The notes: generated from the letters alone by a model not told the origin. 56,057 bases of DNA from an uncultured Lachnospiraceae bacterium (GCA_910579865.1 CAJTXA010000021.1:1-56057); one strand, 5' to 3'; positions 32,555-40,269 are shown, counted from the stretch's first letter. Made by a program: numbers and translations.

Positions 32555-33442
32555 ATGGCAGATTTAATGATAATGAATCCTCCTGTATTTACAGAAAAGG
32601 TACATAAAACAGAAAGAGAAGAATTTATTACTGCGGAGTTGGAAAATGAGATAAAAGGTGCTTTGTTAAATAATGAAGTATTTTTGAAAGTGTTAGCAGA
32701 AACGATTCAGAAAACAGTAAAGGAACATATCGAAAATGGAATAATTCACGTAACCTCACAAGATAAAACATTTTGGTCTGAAAAAGCAAGTACAGCAGTT
32801 GCTACACAGAAAGCAAATGGGCTTCAGTCGGCAGCAGATAAAAAAAAGCTGGATCAGATTGCATCTGGTGCAGAAGTGAATCAAAATGCATTTTCTAATG
32901 TAAAGGTTGGAAGTACAATTATTTCTGCTAATGGAAAAACAGCAACATTTACACTAGAAGCTGGAAGTAATGTGACGATTAGTGCGGATAATGGAACGAA
33001 AAAAATAGTGATTTCTGCAAATAAAGATGGTGGAAATGCAGATATGTTAGATGGATATCATGCTACACATTTTGCAGTAGCTGATCATGGACATGATGGA
33101 AGGTACTATACGGAATCAGAAGTCAATACTTTGCTAAATGGAAAAGCTGCTTCGAGTCATAACCATGACACTAGGTATTATACAGAGGCAGAAGTTAATA
33201 CCTTGTTAAATGGAAAAGCTGCTTCCAGTCATAATCATGATACTAGATATTATACAGAAACAGAAATTGATGGTTTTTTGAACTTGAAAGCAAACTGTAA
33301 TAGTCCACAATTTACAGGATCTCCTAAGTTAGCATCAGGTAGTACTGCTTATCAAACTACAGCAATGTTTCGAAATATTTATTTTTCAACGTCAATACCA
33401 AGTTCTTTAGAAGCAGGTACAATTTGCTTTGTTTATTCATAA
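32555..33442 (+). CDS. Tail fibre protein 2
   Basis: A 295-residue protein. The N-terminus is paralogous to fibre 1 and the C-terminus is unrelated. The middle has tandem units of about 24 residues (HNHDTRYYTEAEVNTLLNGK, three copies at about 185-245), which lengthen the shaft. Repeats at DNA level invite recombination. A short remnant (MDRINEVVF*) lies just upstream. Confidence 0.75.
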   Translation: MADLMIMNPPVFTEKVHKTEREEFITAELENEIKGALLNNEVFLKVLAETIQKTVKEHIENGIIHVTSQDKTFWSEKASTAVATQKANGLQSAADKKKLDQIASGAEVNQNAFSNVKVGSTIISANGKTATFTLEAGSNVTISADNGTKKIVISANKDGGNADMLDGYHATHFAVADHGHDGRYYTESEVNTLLNGKAASSHNHDTRYYTEAEVNTLLNGKAASSHNHDTRYYTETEIDGFLNLKANCNSPQFTGSPKLASGSTAYQTTAMFRNIYFSTSIPSSLEAGTICFVYS

Positions 33443-33474
33443 ATTTATTAATTGAATTAAGAAAGGAAAGAAAA

Positions 33475-33837
33475 ATGAGAGTTTATACAAAACATATTGG
33501 TACGAATGAATTATTATTAAGGGTAGAGAGGCTTACTTTTGAAGCAAATGCGAGAGCAGGAATTCTTCAACAGATTTTATCCATAACAGAAGCAGAAGAG
33601 AGAAGAGAATTATTTTTTGAATATGAGAAACTTTATCAGGATACCATTTGGGAATGGAATCGAAGTACAAAAGAATTTGCAAAAAAGTATTTAATGGATT
33701 TTGGGCTACATAAAATAAATTGGGATGTGGATGGAAAAGAAGGTACTGTATCAGTAAAGGTATTTTGTAACTGCAATTTAAGTTTGGATGAAGGGTGGAT
33801 ACTACATGAATATAAAAATCTATCGACCAAAAATTGA
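33475..33837 (+). CDS. Unknown protein coupled to the radical SAM gene
   Basis: A 120-residue, helical N-terminal protein (KHIGTNELLLRVERLTFEAN ... REL) with a C-terminal VSVKVFCNCNLSLDEGWI. AGGAAAG lies upstream. It overlaps the radical SAM gene by 32 bp, so translation is linked. It may be an accessory part of the peptide modification cluster; no family recognised. Confidence 0.6.
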   Translation: MRVYTKHIGTNELLLRVERLTFEANARAGILQQILSITEAEERRELFFEYEKLYQDTIWEWNRSTKEFAKKYLMDFGLHKINWDVDGKEGTVSVKVFCNCNLSLDEGWILHEYKNLSTKN

Positions 33838-35128
33838 AAGCTATAGCGAAAAAGTGGATCGAATGTATCCTCCAAGTGCCAAAGAAAAGAGAACAAGGCA
33901 GGTTACCTTTAAAGTTACAGATGATTGTAATTTACGATGTACTTACTGCTACCAGACGAATAAAAAGAAAAATAGCATGTCTTTGGAAATAGGAAAAAAG
34001 ATGATTCACTATATGTTTTCAGCTTATGATGCTGGGATTTCTTATTTTAAGGATGCAAATGGGATTATTTTAGACTTTATTGGTGGAGAGCCTCTACTAG
34101 AAATTGAATTAATTGATCAATTAGTTGATTATTATTTTTCAATAGCAATTACTCAGAAACATCCGTGGATGGAAAGAACAATGATTCATATTTGTACAAA
34201 TGGTATTTTATATTTTGAGAAAAAGGTACAACAGTTTTTGAAAAAGCATCAGCATCATTTGTCTCTTTCTATTACATTAGATGGAAATCAAGAACTTCAT
34301 GATAAATGTAGAATATTTCCAGATGGTTCTCCTTCCTATGATAAAGTAATTAAAGCTGTTCAAACTGAAATGAAACGAAGTAGTATCTGGAATCTGGGAA
34401 CCAAAATTACAATTTCTCCAGATAATTTATCTTATCTATATGAAGCGATAATTCATATGGTTAATTTAGGATTTGCTGTTATTCATGCCAATGTGGTATT
34501 TGAAGAGGGATGGGAGTATTCTCATGCTTCTTTATTTTATGTGCAATTAAAGAAGATAGCAGATTATTTTTTAGAAAACAATTTGACAGAGAGTGTTTAT
34601 TGTAGTTTATTTGAGCCAAATTATTTTGAACCAATGGAGGAAGAAGATAACCAAAATTGGTGCGGAGGAACAGGTAAGATGCTTGCTTGTGATACGAAAG
34701 GTAATTTTTATCCTTGTATTCGTTATATGGAAACTAGTTTAGGCTCAAGTGTTCCTGAGTTAAAAATAGGTGATTTAAAACATGGATTGGGAGGGACACA
34801 AGATTGTGCGTCTTGTATAGAGAAATTAGAGAAAATTACTAGACGATCACAATCTACAGATCATTGTTATTATTGTTCGATAGCGAAAGGATGTGCATGG
34901 TGTTCTGGTTATAATTATCAAGTATTTGGTACTCCAAATAAAAGGGCAACCTATATTTGTGTGATGCATAAGGCAAGAGCGTTGGCAAATGCTTATTTTT
35001 GGAATTGTTATGTAAAACAAAAGGGGATTACAGAGCGATTTTTGATTCACCTATCAAAAGAAGAGGCATTGAAAATTATCTCAGAAATAGAGTATCAACT
35101 ATTAAAAAAATTAGAAAGGTGTGAATAG
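33806..35128 (+). CDS. Radical SAM peptide maturase, CXXX-repeat target family
   Basis: A 440-residue protein. C41-x3-C45-x2-C48 (DDCNLRCTYCYQ) binds the 4Fe-4S cluster with SAM, and DFIGGEPLLEIE is the GGE motif. The C-terminal SPASM/twitch-like region is rich in Cys (NWCGGTGKM, DCASC, CYYC, CAWCSG). It is expected to install thioether or related crosslinks on the 30-Cys protein two genes downstream. The ATG at 33806 follows AAGGGTGG. Confidence 0.85.
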   Translation: MNIKIYRPKIESYSEKVDRMYPPSAKEKRTRQVTFKVTDDCNLRCTYCYQTNKKKNSMSLEIGKKMIHYMFSAYDAGISYFKDANGIILDFIGGEPLLEIELIDQLVDYYFSIAITQKHPWMERTMIHICTNGILYFEKKVQQFLKKHQHHLSLSITLDGNQELHDKCRIFPDGSPSYDKVIKAVQTEMKRSSIWNLGTKITISPDNLSYLYEAIIHMVNLGFAVIHANVVFEEGWEYSHASLFYVQLKKIADYFLENNLTESVYCSLFEPNYFEPMEEEDNQNWCGGTGKMLACDTKGNFYPCIRYMETSLGSSVPELKIGDLKHGLGGTQDCASCIEKLEKITRRSQSTDHCYYCSIAKGCAWCSGYNYQVFGTPNKRATYICVMHKARALANAYFWNCYVKQKGITERFLIHLSKEEALKIISEIEYQLLKKLERCE

Positions 35129-35129
35129 T

Positions 35130-35459
35130 ATGACAGAAAATGAGCGAATAGGGATTGCTTATCTTGAATTAGCAGATGGGACAAGAATTGATGGAGTGAC
35201 ACGAGCATTTGAAGATATTAGTTTTTCAAAAGAACCTATACGAATGTTTAAAGTTGGAATTGTAACAGAGAGTTTGAATGGAGATGATTTTGTTCGAATG
35301 TATCAGAAAGGGTTATTTGAGAAGTTTAAAGTAGTTGCTATTGAAAATGGACATGTAATGGACACAGGTAATCTCACAAAATTGAATAAAATTTCGAGAC
35401 AAATGGAAGGAAGAACAGGAAGAGAATACTTGTTGTCCTTTGTTAAACAGGAGGAGTAG
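35130..35459 (+). CDS. CXXX-repeat peptide modification accessory protein
   Basis: A 109-residue protein (IGIAYLELADGTRIDGVTRA ... LTKLNKISRQMEGRTGREYL). It lies between maturase and substrate, 2 bp after the maturase and 3 bp before the substrate. Size and place fit the accessory component of CXXX-repeat systems, which may act as a leader-binding or chaperone protein. Confidence 0.65.
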   Translation: MTENERIGIAYLELADGTRIDGVTRAFEDISFSKEPIRMFKVGIVTESLNGDDFVRMYQKGLFEKFKVVAIENGHVMDTGNLTKLNKISRQMEGRTGREYLLSFVKQEE

Positions 35460-35462
35460 ATT

Positions 35463-35981
35463 ATGTCGGATACAAATTATAATGATTGTAGTTCTGCATG
35501 TGCGGGAACCTGTCATGGAGAATGTTATGGCGGATGTGGTTCTTCTTGTTCAGATAGTGGCTGTGAAGGGGACTGTTATGATAATTGTTCATTACATTGT
35601 GATTCAGAATGTGATGATCTTTGTGATGATTCCTGTGATAGTGGATGTAGTGAAGATTGTGAAGATGATTGTGATGGAAATTGTGAGGGATGTACTGCTC
35701 TTTGTAAAACAAGCTGTTCTGGTGGTTGTGGAACAGGTTGTTCTGGTGGTTGTAAAACAGGTTGTTCCGGTTGTAGTGCAACTTGTAAAAATGATTGTCA
35801 AGTGGATTGTACTAGCGGATGTAAAGAGGAATGTGCGGATGGAAATGCCAGTTCGGCATATACATCTACAAATGGTATTTTAAGACGTATTCTTGGAGCT
35901 TATGCTGGAATCAATGGAGTAGTAAAAAAGACATCCGTTTATGCAGGAGTGAATGGAACTGTAAAAAAAGTGGTTCCTTAA
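35463..35981 (+). CDS. CXXX-repeat Cys-rich substrate peptide
   Basis: A 172-residue protein with 30 cysteines at near-regular C-x3 spacing from residue 9 to about 122 (CSSACAGTCHGECYGGC ... CTSGCKEEC). Acidic residues dominate the middle. The last 45 residues are Cys-free and hold two units, YAGINGVVKK and YAGVNGTVKK, similar to repeats seen at the ends of Clostridia phage tail proteins. It should be the target of the radical SAM enzyme. The cluster lies between fibres and holin, so the product may be a virion part. Confidence 0.82.
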   Translation: MSDTNYNDCSSACAGTCHGECYGGCGSSCSDSGCEGDCYDNCSLHCDSECDDLCDDSCDSGCSEDCEDDCDGNCEGCTALCKTSCSGGCGTGCSGGCKTGCSGCSATCKNDCQVDCTSGCKEECADGNASSAYTSTNGILRRILGAYAGINGVVKKTSVYAGVNGTVKKVVP

Positions 35982-36013
35982 AGGAGAAATTTTAATTAGG
36001 AAAGGAAATTAGT

Positions 36014-36322
36014 ATGGATCCATCAATTTCAAGAGAAGAACATAAAGAGTTTGTTCGCAGGATGGATGAAGCGAATGAACGACAAAGCAAAAGGATTAGT
36101 ATTTTAGAAGAGGAAGTACGGCAGATTGGTGATTTAACGATTTCAATTAATCGAATGAGTATCAGCATTGAAAATATGACCGTCCAGCTTGTAGAGCAGG
36201 GGAAACGATTACAAACACTAGAAAATCGGGATGGAGAAATGTGGAGAAAGGTGACAGGGTATCTTCTTACAGCGATTGTTGGGATTGTGATTGGTTTTTT
36301 GTTTCAGCAGATTGGATTATAG
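36014..36322 (+). CDS. XhlA-like hemolysin/holin partner
   Basis: A 102-residue protein with a charged coiled coil (about 5-75) and one C-terminal membrane span (VTGYLLTAIVGIVIGFLFQQ). The same layout as XhlA-type proteins that act with holin and endolysin in PBSX lysis. Confidence 0.7.
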   Translation: MDPSISREEHKEFVRRMDEANERQSKRISILEEEVRQIGDLTISINRMSISIENMTVQLVEQGKRLQTLENRDGEMWRKVTGYLLTAIVGIVIGFLFQQIGL

Positions 36323-36337
36323 AAAGGAAAGAGTGTA

Positions 36338-36568
36338 ATGATAAGTGAAAAAGGAAAAAGATGGTGTAAGGCAGCAGGAATACGAGCAGTGAAAACGATG
36401 GCACAAACTTTTGTAGCAACGATAGGAACCAGTGCTGTGATGAGTGCAGTGGACTGGAGGCTTGTGGTATCAGCATCAATATTATCAGGAATTTTATCAG
36501 TAGGGACTTCCATTGCCGGATTGCCAGAGGTGAAGGAGGAGAGTAAAATCATTCTGGATAAAAAGTAG
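36338..36568 (+). CDS. Holin (r1t-like)
   Basis: A 76-residue protein with two membrane segments (AQTFVATIGTSAVMSAV and LVVSASILSGILSVGTSIAG) and the family ending GLPEVKEE. It makes the membrane lesion that releases the endolysin. GAAAGGAAAGAG lies upstream. Confidence 0.82.
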   Translation: MISEKGKRWCKAAGIRAVKTMAQTFVATIGTSAVMSAVDWRLVVSASILSGILSVGTSIAGLPEVKEESKIILDKK

Positions 36569-36587
36569 AATGATTTTTATTTTTTGC

Positions 36588-36616
36588 TTGTTGAGAAGGA
36601 AAGTCTATGTTATATT
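36588..36616 (+). promoter_or_regulatory. Promoter of the type I toxin
   Basis: TTGTTG (36588-36593) and TATATT (36611-36616) are 17 bp apart. The leader begins GGAACACC... GTGGTTAGCC. An inverted copy of the -10 and leader is on the far side of the gene. Confidence 0.65.
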
Positions 36617-36682
36617 AAAATACAAGGAACACCATACATGGGGTGGTTAGCCTCTCTTCACAAAAGAAGGGAGGTGGTGCAT

Positions 36683-36763
36683 ATGAGTACATACGAGGCA
36701 ATTTCTTTAATGCTGAGTTTTGGAATCTTGTTAATCGCACTAATCTCCTATTTGAAAAAGTAG
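36683..36763 (+). CDS. Holin-like type I toxin peptide
   Basis: A 26-residue peptide: MSTYEAISLMLSFGILLIAL then ISYLKK. One hydrophobic span with a basic end matches the putative holin-like toxin (Hol_Tox) family, which depolarises the membrane. A very strong GGGAGGTGGTG lies upstream. It sits between a shared bidirectional terminator and its own promoter, with an antisense RNA promoter downstream. Confidence 0.8.
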   Translation: MSTYEAISLMLSFGILLIALISYLKK

Positions 36764-36775
36764 GAATTATGATAT

Positions 36776-36864
36776 AAAAATAACTGCCCCTGTCTTGCCG
36801 GACTCTGGGCAGTTATTTTAACCCAATGAGGGCTAACCACTTTGTGGTCGGTGTTCCCTTTTCT
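36776..36864 (-). ncRNA. Candidate antitoxin RNA for the holin-like toxin
   Basis: On the minus strand TTGCAA (36894-36899) and TATATT (36871-36876) are 17 bp apart. They would start an RNA near 36864 that runs toward the toxin's terminator. Its 5' sequence GGGAACACCGACCAC...GTGGTTAGCC resembles the toxin leader. Ends are estimates. Confidence 0.6.
36779..36820. terminator. Bidirectional terminator of toxin and antisense RNA
   Basis: AATAACTGCCC (36779-36789) pairs with GGGCAGTTATT (36807-36817). T-rich tracts on both strands make it work in both directions. The loop is CTGTCTTGCCGGACTCT. Confidence 0.75.
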
Positions 36865-36910
36865 AAAACTAATATAACATAAAGTAAAATAAGTTGCAAG
36901 TTGAAATTGG

Positions 36911-36940
36911 AAGTATCCTTCTCATGAGGGATACTTTTTT
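36911..36940 (+). terminator. Terminator before the endolysin gene
   Basis: AAGTATCC pairs with GGGATACTT across TTCTCATGA and is followed by a T-tract. It lies just before the endolysin ribosome site, so the endolysin may depend on readthrough or on antitermination of late transcripts. Confidence 0.65.
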
Positions 36941-36958
36941 TAGTGAAAAGGAGAAACT

Positions 36959-37879
36959 ATGAAGATAGTAGAGAGTATTTTAACAAGGAATCCCTGTTAC
37001 ACAACAAAAAAGAAAATCATAATAGGCGGACTAATGCTCCATTCGGTAGGCTGTCCACAGCCTTCGGCTCAAGTTTTTATGAAACAGTGGAATCAGATAA
37101 ACTATCGTTCTGCCTGTGTTCATGCATTTATTGATGGAAACGATGGTACAGTATATCAAACACTTCCGTGGAATCACAGAGGATGGCACTGTGGTTCTGG
37201 ACCAAAGGGAAGTGGTAATAATAATTATATTGGGGTGGAAATGTGTGAACCTGCTTGCATTAAATATACGACAGGTTCAAACTTTACTTGTTCTGATTTG
37301 GCAACATCAAAGACAGTGGTAAAGAGAACCTATGAGGCAGCAGTAGAATTGTTTACTATGCTCTGTAAAAAATATAATTTGAATCCTTTGGAGGATGGTG
37401 TTATTATCAGTCATAGGGAGGGAAGCAGCCGAGGGATTGCTTCGAATCATAGTGATCCAGAACATCTTTGGTTAGGGTTAGGGATGGGATATACAATGGA
37501 TGGATTTCGAAAAGAGGTAGCTGTTGCTATGAAGGATAATATTCCTCATCAGCAGATAGAGGGAGCAGAGAAAGTACAATCTGCAAAATGGATTCAGGAA
37601 TCGAACGGACAATGGTGGTATCGTCATGCAGATGGCAAGTGTACGAAGGAGAACTGGGAGCAGATTGATGGAAAATGGTATTATTTTGATAGGAATGGTT
37701 GGATGCAGATAGGGTGGATTCAGGATAAAGGAAAGTGGTATTATTTAAAGGAATCTGGAGAGATGGCATCTGGGGAAGTACTTACTATACATGATAAAGA
37801 GTTTGGAACGGAGGTGTATGCTTTTGCTTTGGATGGTCATATGTTGACACAAAGGAATAGTAGGGGTGCTTTAGTATGA
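36959..37879 (+). CDS. Endolysin: N-acetylmuramoyl-L-alanine amidase with cell-wall repeats
   Basis: A 306-residue protein. Residues 20-180 are Amidase_2 (LMLHSVGCPQPSAQVF with the metal His, ACVHAFIDGNDGTVYQTLPW, GVEMCEP, ISHREG). Residues from about 205 are choline-binding-like repeats (KWIQESNGQWWYRHADGK, WYYFDRNGWMQIGWI, WYYLKESGEMASG). It cuts the peptidoglycan stem at lysis. AAAGGAGAAACT lies upstream. Confidence 0.88.
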   Translation: MKIVESILTRNPCYTTKKKIIIGGLMLHSVGCPQPSAQVFMKQWNQINYRSACVHAFIDGNDGTVYQTLPWNHRGWHCGSGPKGSGNNNYIGVEMCEPACIKYTTGSNFTCSDLATSKTVVKRTYEAAVELFTMLCKKYNLNPLEDGVIISHREGSSRGIASNHSDPEHLWLGLGMGYTMDGFRKEVAVAMKDNIPHQQIEGAEKVQSAKWIQESNGQWWYRHADGKCTKENWEQIDGKWYYFDRNGWMQIGWIQDKGKWYYLKESGEMASGEVLTIHDKEFGTEVYAFALDGHMLTQRNSRGALV

Positions 37880-37981
37880 TATATATACTGTTTTGCGATA
37901 AAAAGCTAAATAATGAATTATAAACTATAGGAATCTTTCTTTTGATAATGTCCTCCAATATTGGATAAGGAAGGAATAAAA

Positions 37982-38736
37982 ATGGATAGTTTTATTAGTT
38001 GGATTGGTGGAAAAAAGCTGCTTAGAAAAAAGATTATCGAGCAATTCCCAGAAAAGGGGAGTTATAATCGGTACATTGAGGTGTTCGGGGGGCAGCTTGG
38101 GTTTTATTTTTTTCTGAAAAACATGCAAAAATGGAGGTATATAATGATGTAAATGGGAATTTAGTTAATTTATTTCGGTGTGTAAAGTATCATCCCAGTG
38201 CGCTTCAAGAGGAATTGCAGTTTATTTTAATGTCAAGGGAACAATTTATTGATGTTAGAGAACAAATAAAAGTACATGGATTAACAGATATTCAACGTGC
38301 AGCACGATTTTTCATTTTAATTAAAGAAAGTTTTGGTTCGGATCTCCATTCTTTTGGATTGAAACAAAAGGATATGGAGAAAACAAAAGAATATTTACAA
38401 ACTGTTTCAAAGAGATTAAATCAGGTTATAATTGAGAATATCGATTTTCAAAGGATTTTAAAAAATTATGATAAGGAAGATGCTTTGTTTTATTTAGACC
38501 CTCCTTATTATGAGACAGAAAAGTATTATCCAGATTGATTTTTATCAGAGGATCATATACGATTAAAAGAAAGTTTAGATGAAATAAAAGGAAAATTTGT
38601 ATTATCGTATAATGATTGTTCTTATATTCGAGAATTATATAAGTGTTATTCTATAATAGAAGTAGAACGTGCACATAATCTATTAAAACAAGAAGTAAAG
38701 CCTCGTTATAAAGAATTAATTATTAAAAATTTTTAA
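37982..38736 (+). pseudogene. Broken D12-class adenine DNA methyltransferase (Dam-like)
   Basis: The protein starts MDSFISWIGGKKLLRKKII. After EVFGG the frame breaks in a G6 run at 38088-38093. With one extra G it would read AAWVLFFSEKHAKMEVYNDV and continue. The catalytic DPPY motif (FYLDPPYYETEKYYPD) is intact. A second lesion, TGA at 38536-38538, interrupts before FLSEDHIRLKESLDEIKG. Two independent lesions mark it as inactive, although the G-run shift alone could be reversible. Confidence 0.85.
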
Positions 38737-38891
38737 TTTTTGTATGGAAATTCTTGTATGGTATCTAGGCAAGGAAACTACGGAAATGTAAGTATTTTAA
38801 TCTTGTTTTTTGTTATTTTTTCTGTTAAAATATTTTTGATAGGGAGTGGTGGCAAGCCCACTCTCCTTATCTATTATCCTTTTATTTTAGT
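38737..38891. other. Intergenic segment with terminator-like hairpin
   Basis: It contains GGGAGTGG-TGGCAAG-CCCACTCTCC near 38842-38866, placed to end the minus-strand transcript from 39044. The + strand hydrophobic frame here runs antisense through the neighbour and is not called. Confidence 0.5.
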
Positions 38892-39044
38892 TTATGCTTC
38901 AATATCTTTTTGTGTATCTTCTTTTAACTCTTTTACTAACTCTTTTGCAGTTTCAATATCATTATTATCTAATGCTTTTTCGAGTTTATCAAGAAATCTT
39001 AATAATTTTCTACAATATGCTACGAATTCTTTCATATATTCCAT
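38892..39044 (-). CDS. Small helical phage protein
   Basis: A 50-residue protein: MEYMKEFVAYCRKLLRFLDK, then EKALDNNDIETAKELVKELK. GAAAGGAGAAC lies upstream and decides the start; longer forms to 39134 cover the promoter. It is transcribed from a promoter that overlaps a TACAC-type operator and is probably controlled by the XRE repressor at 39179. Confidence 0.65.
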   Translation of the reverse strand: MEYMKEFVAYCRKLLRFLDKLEKALDNNDIETAKELVKELKEDTQKDIEA

Positions 39045-39125
39045 TTTGTTCTCCTTTCTCCATCTGTTCCGTCTTGCCCCTTTCCGTTTGGTTATTGTCA
39101 TTTGGTTTTCCTCTTGACAATTATA

Positions 39126-39177
39126 ATTATACACGATTGTGTACTATTTGTCAATGTATAAAGTACATTTTTGTGTA
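39126..39177 (-). promoter_or_regulatory. Promoter and two TACAC operators for the small protein
   Basis: On the minus strand TTGACA (39149-39154) and TATAAT (39126-39131) are 17 bp apart, with TACACGATTGTGTA (39130-39143) in the spacer. A second site, TACATTTTTGTGTA, lies at 39164-39177 and overlaps the end of the repressor gene. Confidence 0.7.
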
Positions 39178-39178
39178 T

Positions 39179-39412
39179 TTATTTTTTGTATTCTAAAATG
39201 TCACAGGGTTGACAATCTAATTTATCACATAAGTACATAATGGTATCTACTGCGACATTCTCATTTTTCACTAATCTATTAACAAGTGTTGGTGATAAGT
39301 TGAATTTGTCTTTTTTTAAGTCTTGTTTTGTTATTCCTCTTCTTTTCATGGTTTCCCATAATCTTTCATATGAAATAGTTCCGTTGTATGTGTTTTTTCT
39401 TTTTTCGCTCAT
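39179..39412 (-). CDS. XRE-family repressor (HTH_26 type)
   Basis: A 77-residue protein. ISYERLWETMKRRGITKQDL and LSPTLVNRLVKNENVAVDTI form the HTH, and DKLDCQPCDILEY is the family ending. GGAAGGG lies upstream. Its own promoter (TTGACA 39461-39466, TATCAT 39438-39443 on the minus strand) overlaps TACACTATTATGTA at 39442-39455. It thus controls itself and the small protein next to it. Confidence 0.8.
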   Translation of the reverse strand: MSEKRKNTYNGTISYERLWETMKRRGITKQDLKKDKFNLSPTLVNRLVKNENVAVDTIMYLCDKLDCQPCDILEYKK

Positions 39413-39747
39413 ACAATCCCTTCCTTTCTATAGTATTATGATACACTATTATGTATAAGCTGTCAATGAATTATGATTATATATTATTGTGTATTAAATG
39501 ATTATAATAAAAATCAATAAGGATATATTTTAAAAATAGAGTATATCAGATGGTGAATATTTGGTAAGCTAAGTATTCTAAATTGAAAAAATATCTGGCT
39601 TTTTTATTTCTGTAAATTTTTTTAATTTTTTCTTACTATACCCTGAGTCAGACTAAATTCATTTTTATAATTCTTTTTATTTTTTATAAAAATGTTGATT
39701 TAGCACTTGATAAATACGTATAATTATAATTGTAAGGAAGAAACAAA
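39413..39747. other. Intergenic: repressor promoter, decayed terminator, + strand promoter
   Basis: It holds the minus-strand repressor promoter with operators at 39442-39455 and 39480-39493 (half-site), and a decayed copy of the accessory terminator at about 39564-39605. A + strand promoter TTGATT (39695-39700), 18 bp, TATAAT (39719-39724) faces the CRISPR array at 39771. No gene seen. Confidence 0.6.
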
Positions 39748-39777
39748 ATGAAAACAAAAGACCTTATCGAGTTGTAG
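39748..39777 (+). pseudogene. Start of a gene cut by a CRISPR repeat
   Basis: ATG after TAAGGAAG reads MKTKDLIEL and then TAG, where the TAG is inside the first repeat of the array at 39771. It has promoter and ribosome site but only nine codons, so its 3' part has been replaced by the array. Confidence 0.5.
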
Positions 39778-39872
39778 TTCCCTTATATCTTTTGGTATGA
39801 TATAATAAAAAGAGAATAATATTCTTTGGTTTAGAGGTTGTAGTTCCCTTATATCTTTTGGTATGATATAAT
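39771..39872 (+). CRISPR. Mini CRISPR array, 2 repeats and 1 spacer (type II-C-like)
   Basis: Repeats at 39771-39806 and 39837-39872 are identical 36-mers (GTTGTAGTTCCCT...GGTATGATATAAT), two bases different from those at 26113. The spacer is 30 bp (39807-39836). A consensus-like promoter lies 47 bp upstream, and each repeat ends in an extended -10. The spacer has no clear DNA match in the window. One frame reads KKRIIFFGLE, reminiscent of the TerL segment SKIIFKGMD. Confidence 0.88.
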
Positions 39873-39921
39873 AAGCTGGGGTATTTAGCAGGAATACGGT
39901 TCAGGAAAGAATAGAAAGGGT
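39873..39921 (+). pseudogene. Fragment of an antirepressor 3' end
   Basis: After the second repeat the DNA reads GGGGTATTTAGCAGGAATAC and on to a TAG, nearly identical to the end of the antirepressor gene at 25802 (LGYLAGIRF). With the gene at 39922 it shows that a piece of the 24.8-26.0 kb cassette was copied here. Confidence 0.6.
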
Positions 39922-40143
39922 ATGGATAAGATTAAAAGATATGTGGATCGGTTTATTAAAAAAGTAAAAGCAAATAGCAGGTATGATATGTCTGTTTTGG
40001 AATGGAAAATTTTGGCGCAGGAGGCAATTAGTGGAGATATTCTGAATACAATAGGTGTTACATTCAATTTCGGTTATATTAAGGGTTATAAAGCAGCTAT
40101 AGCGGAAATGAAGAAGAGCAAAGGTAGTAAAAATCAAAGTTAA
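39922..40143 (+). CDS. Small accessory protein (copy 2)
   Basis: A 73-residue paralogue of the protein at 25810 (MDKIKRYVDRFIKKVKANSR ... VTFNFGYIKGYKAAIAEM). AGAAAGGG lies upstream. It follows an antirepressor remnant, as its sibling follows the intact antirepressor. Confidence 0.6.
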   Translation: MDKIKRYVDRFIKKVKANSRYDMSVLEWKILAQEAISGDILNTIGVTFNFGYIKGYKAAIAEMKKSKGSKNQS

Positions 40144-40196
40144 TTATCATGCTTTGCGAAAAGTGTAGAAAAGGGGTAGCAGAGTTAGTGTAATAG

Positions 40197-40240
40197 AAAA
40201 GTCAGATATTCTAATTTGAAAGAATGTCTGACATTTTCTA
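40197..40240 (+). terminator. Accessory-cassette terminator (copy)
   Basis: GTCAGATATTCT (40201-40212) pairs with AGAATGTCTGAC (40221-40232) and T-rich sequence follows. It is closely related to the one at 26323. Confidence 0.7.
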
Positions 40241-40269
40241 TTTTTAAGAATATATTTATATGAAAATAG

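Noticed and set aside
35461..35781. Long His/Asn-rich and other open frames antisense or shifted to the Cys-rich gene
   Set aside because: They arise from the regular TGT codon spacing of the C-x3 repeats.
38740..39117. Hydrophobic + strand frame after the methylase pseudogene
   Set aside because: It runs antisense through the well supported small minus-strand gene and its promoter, so it is a shadow.
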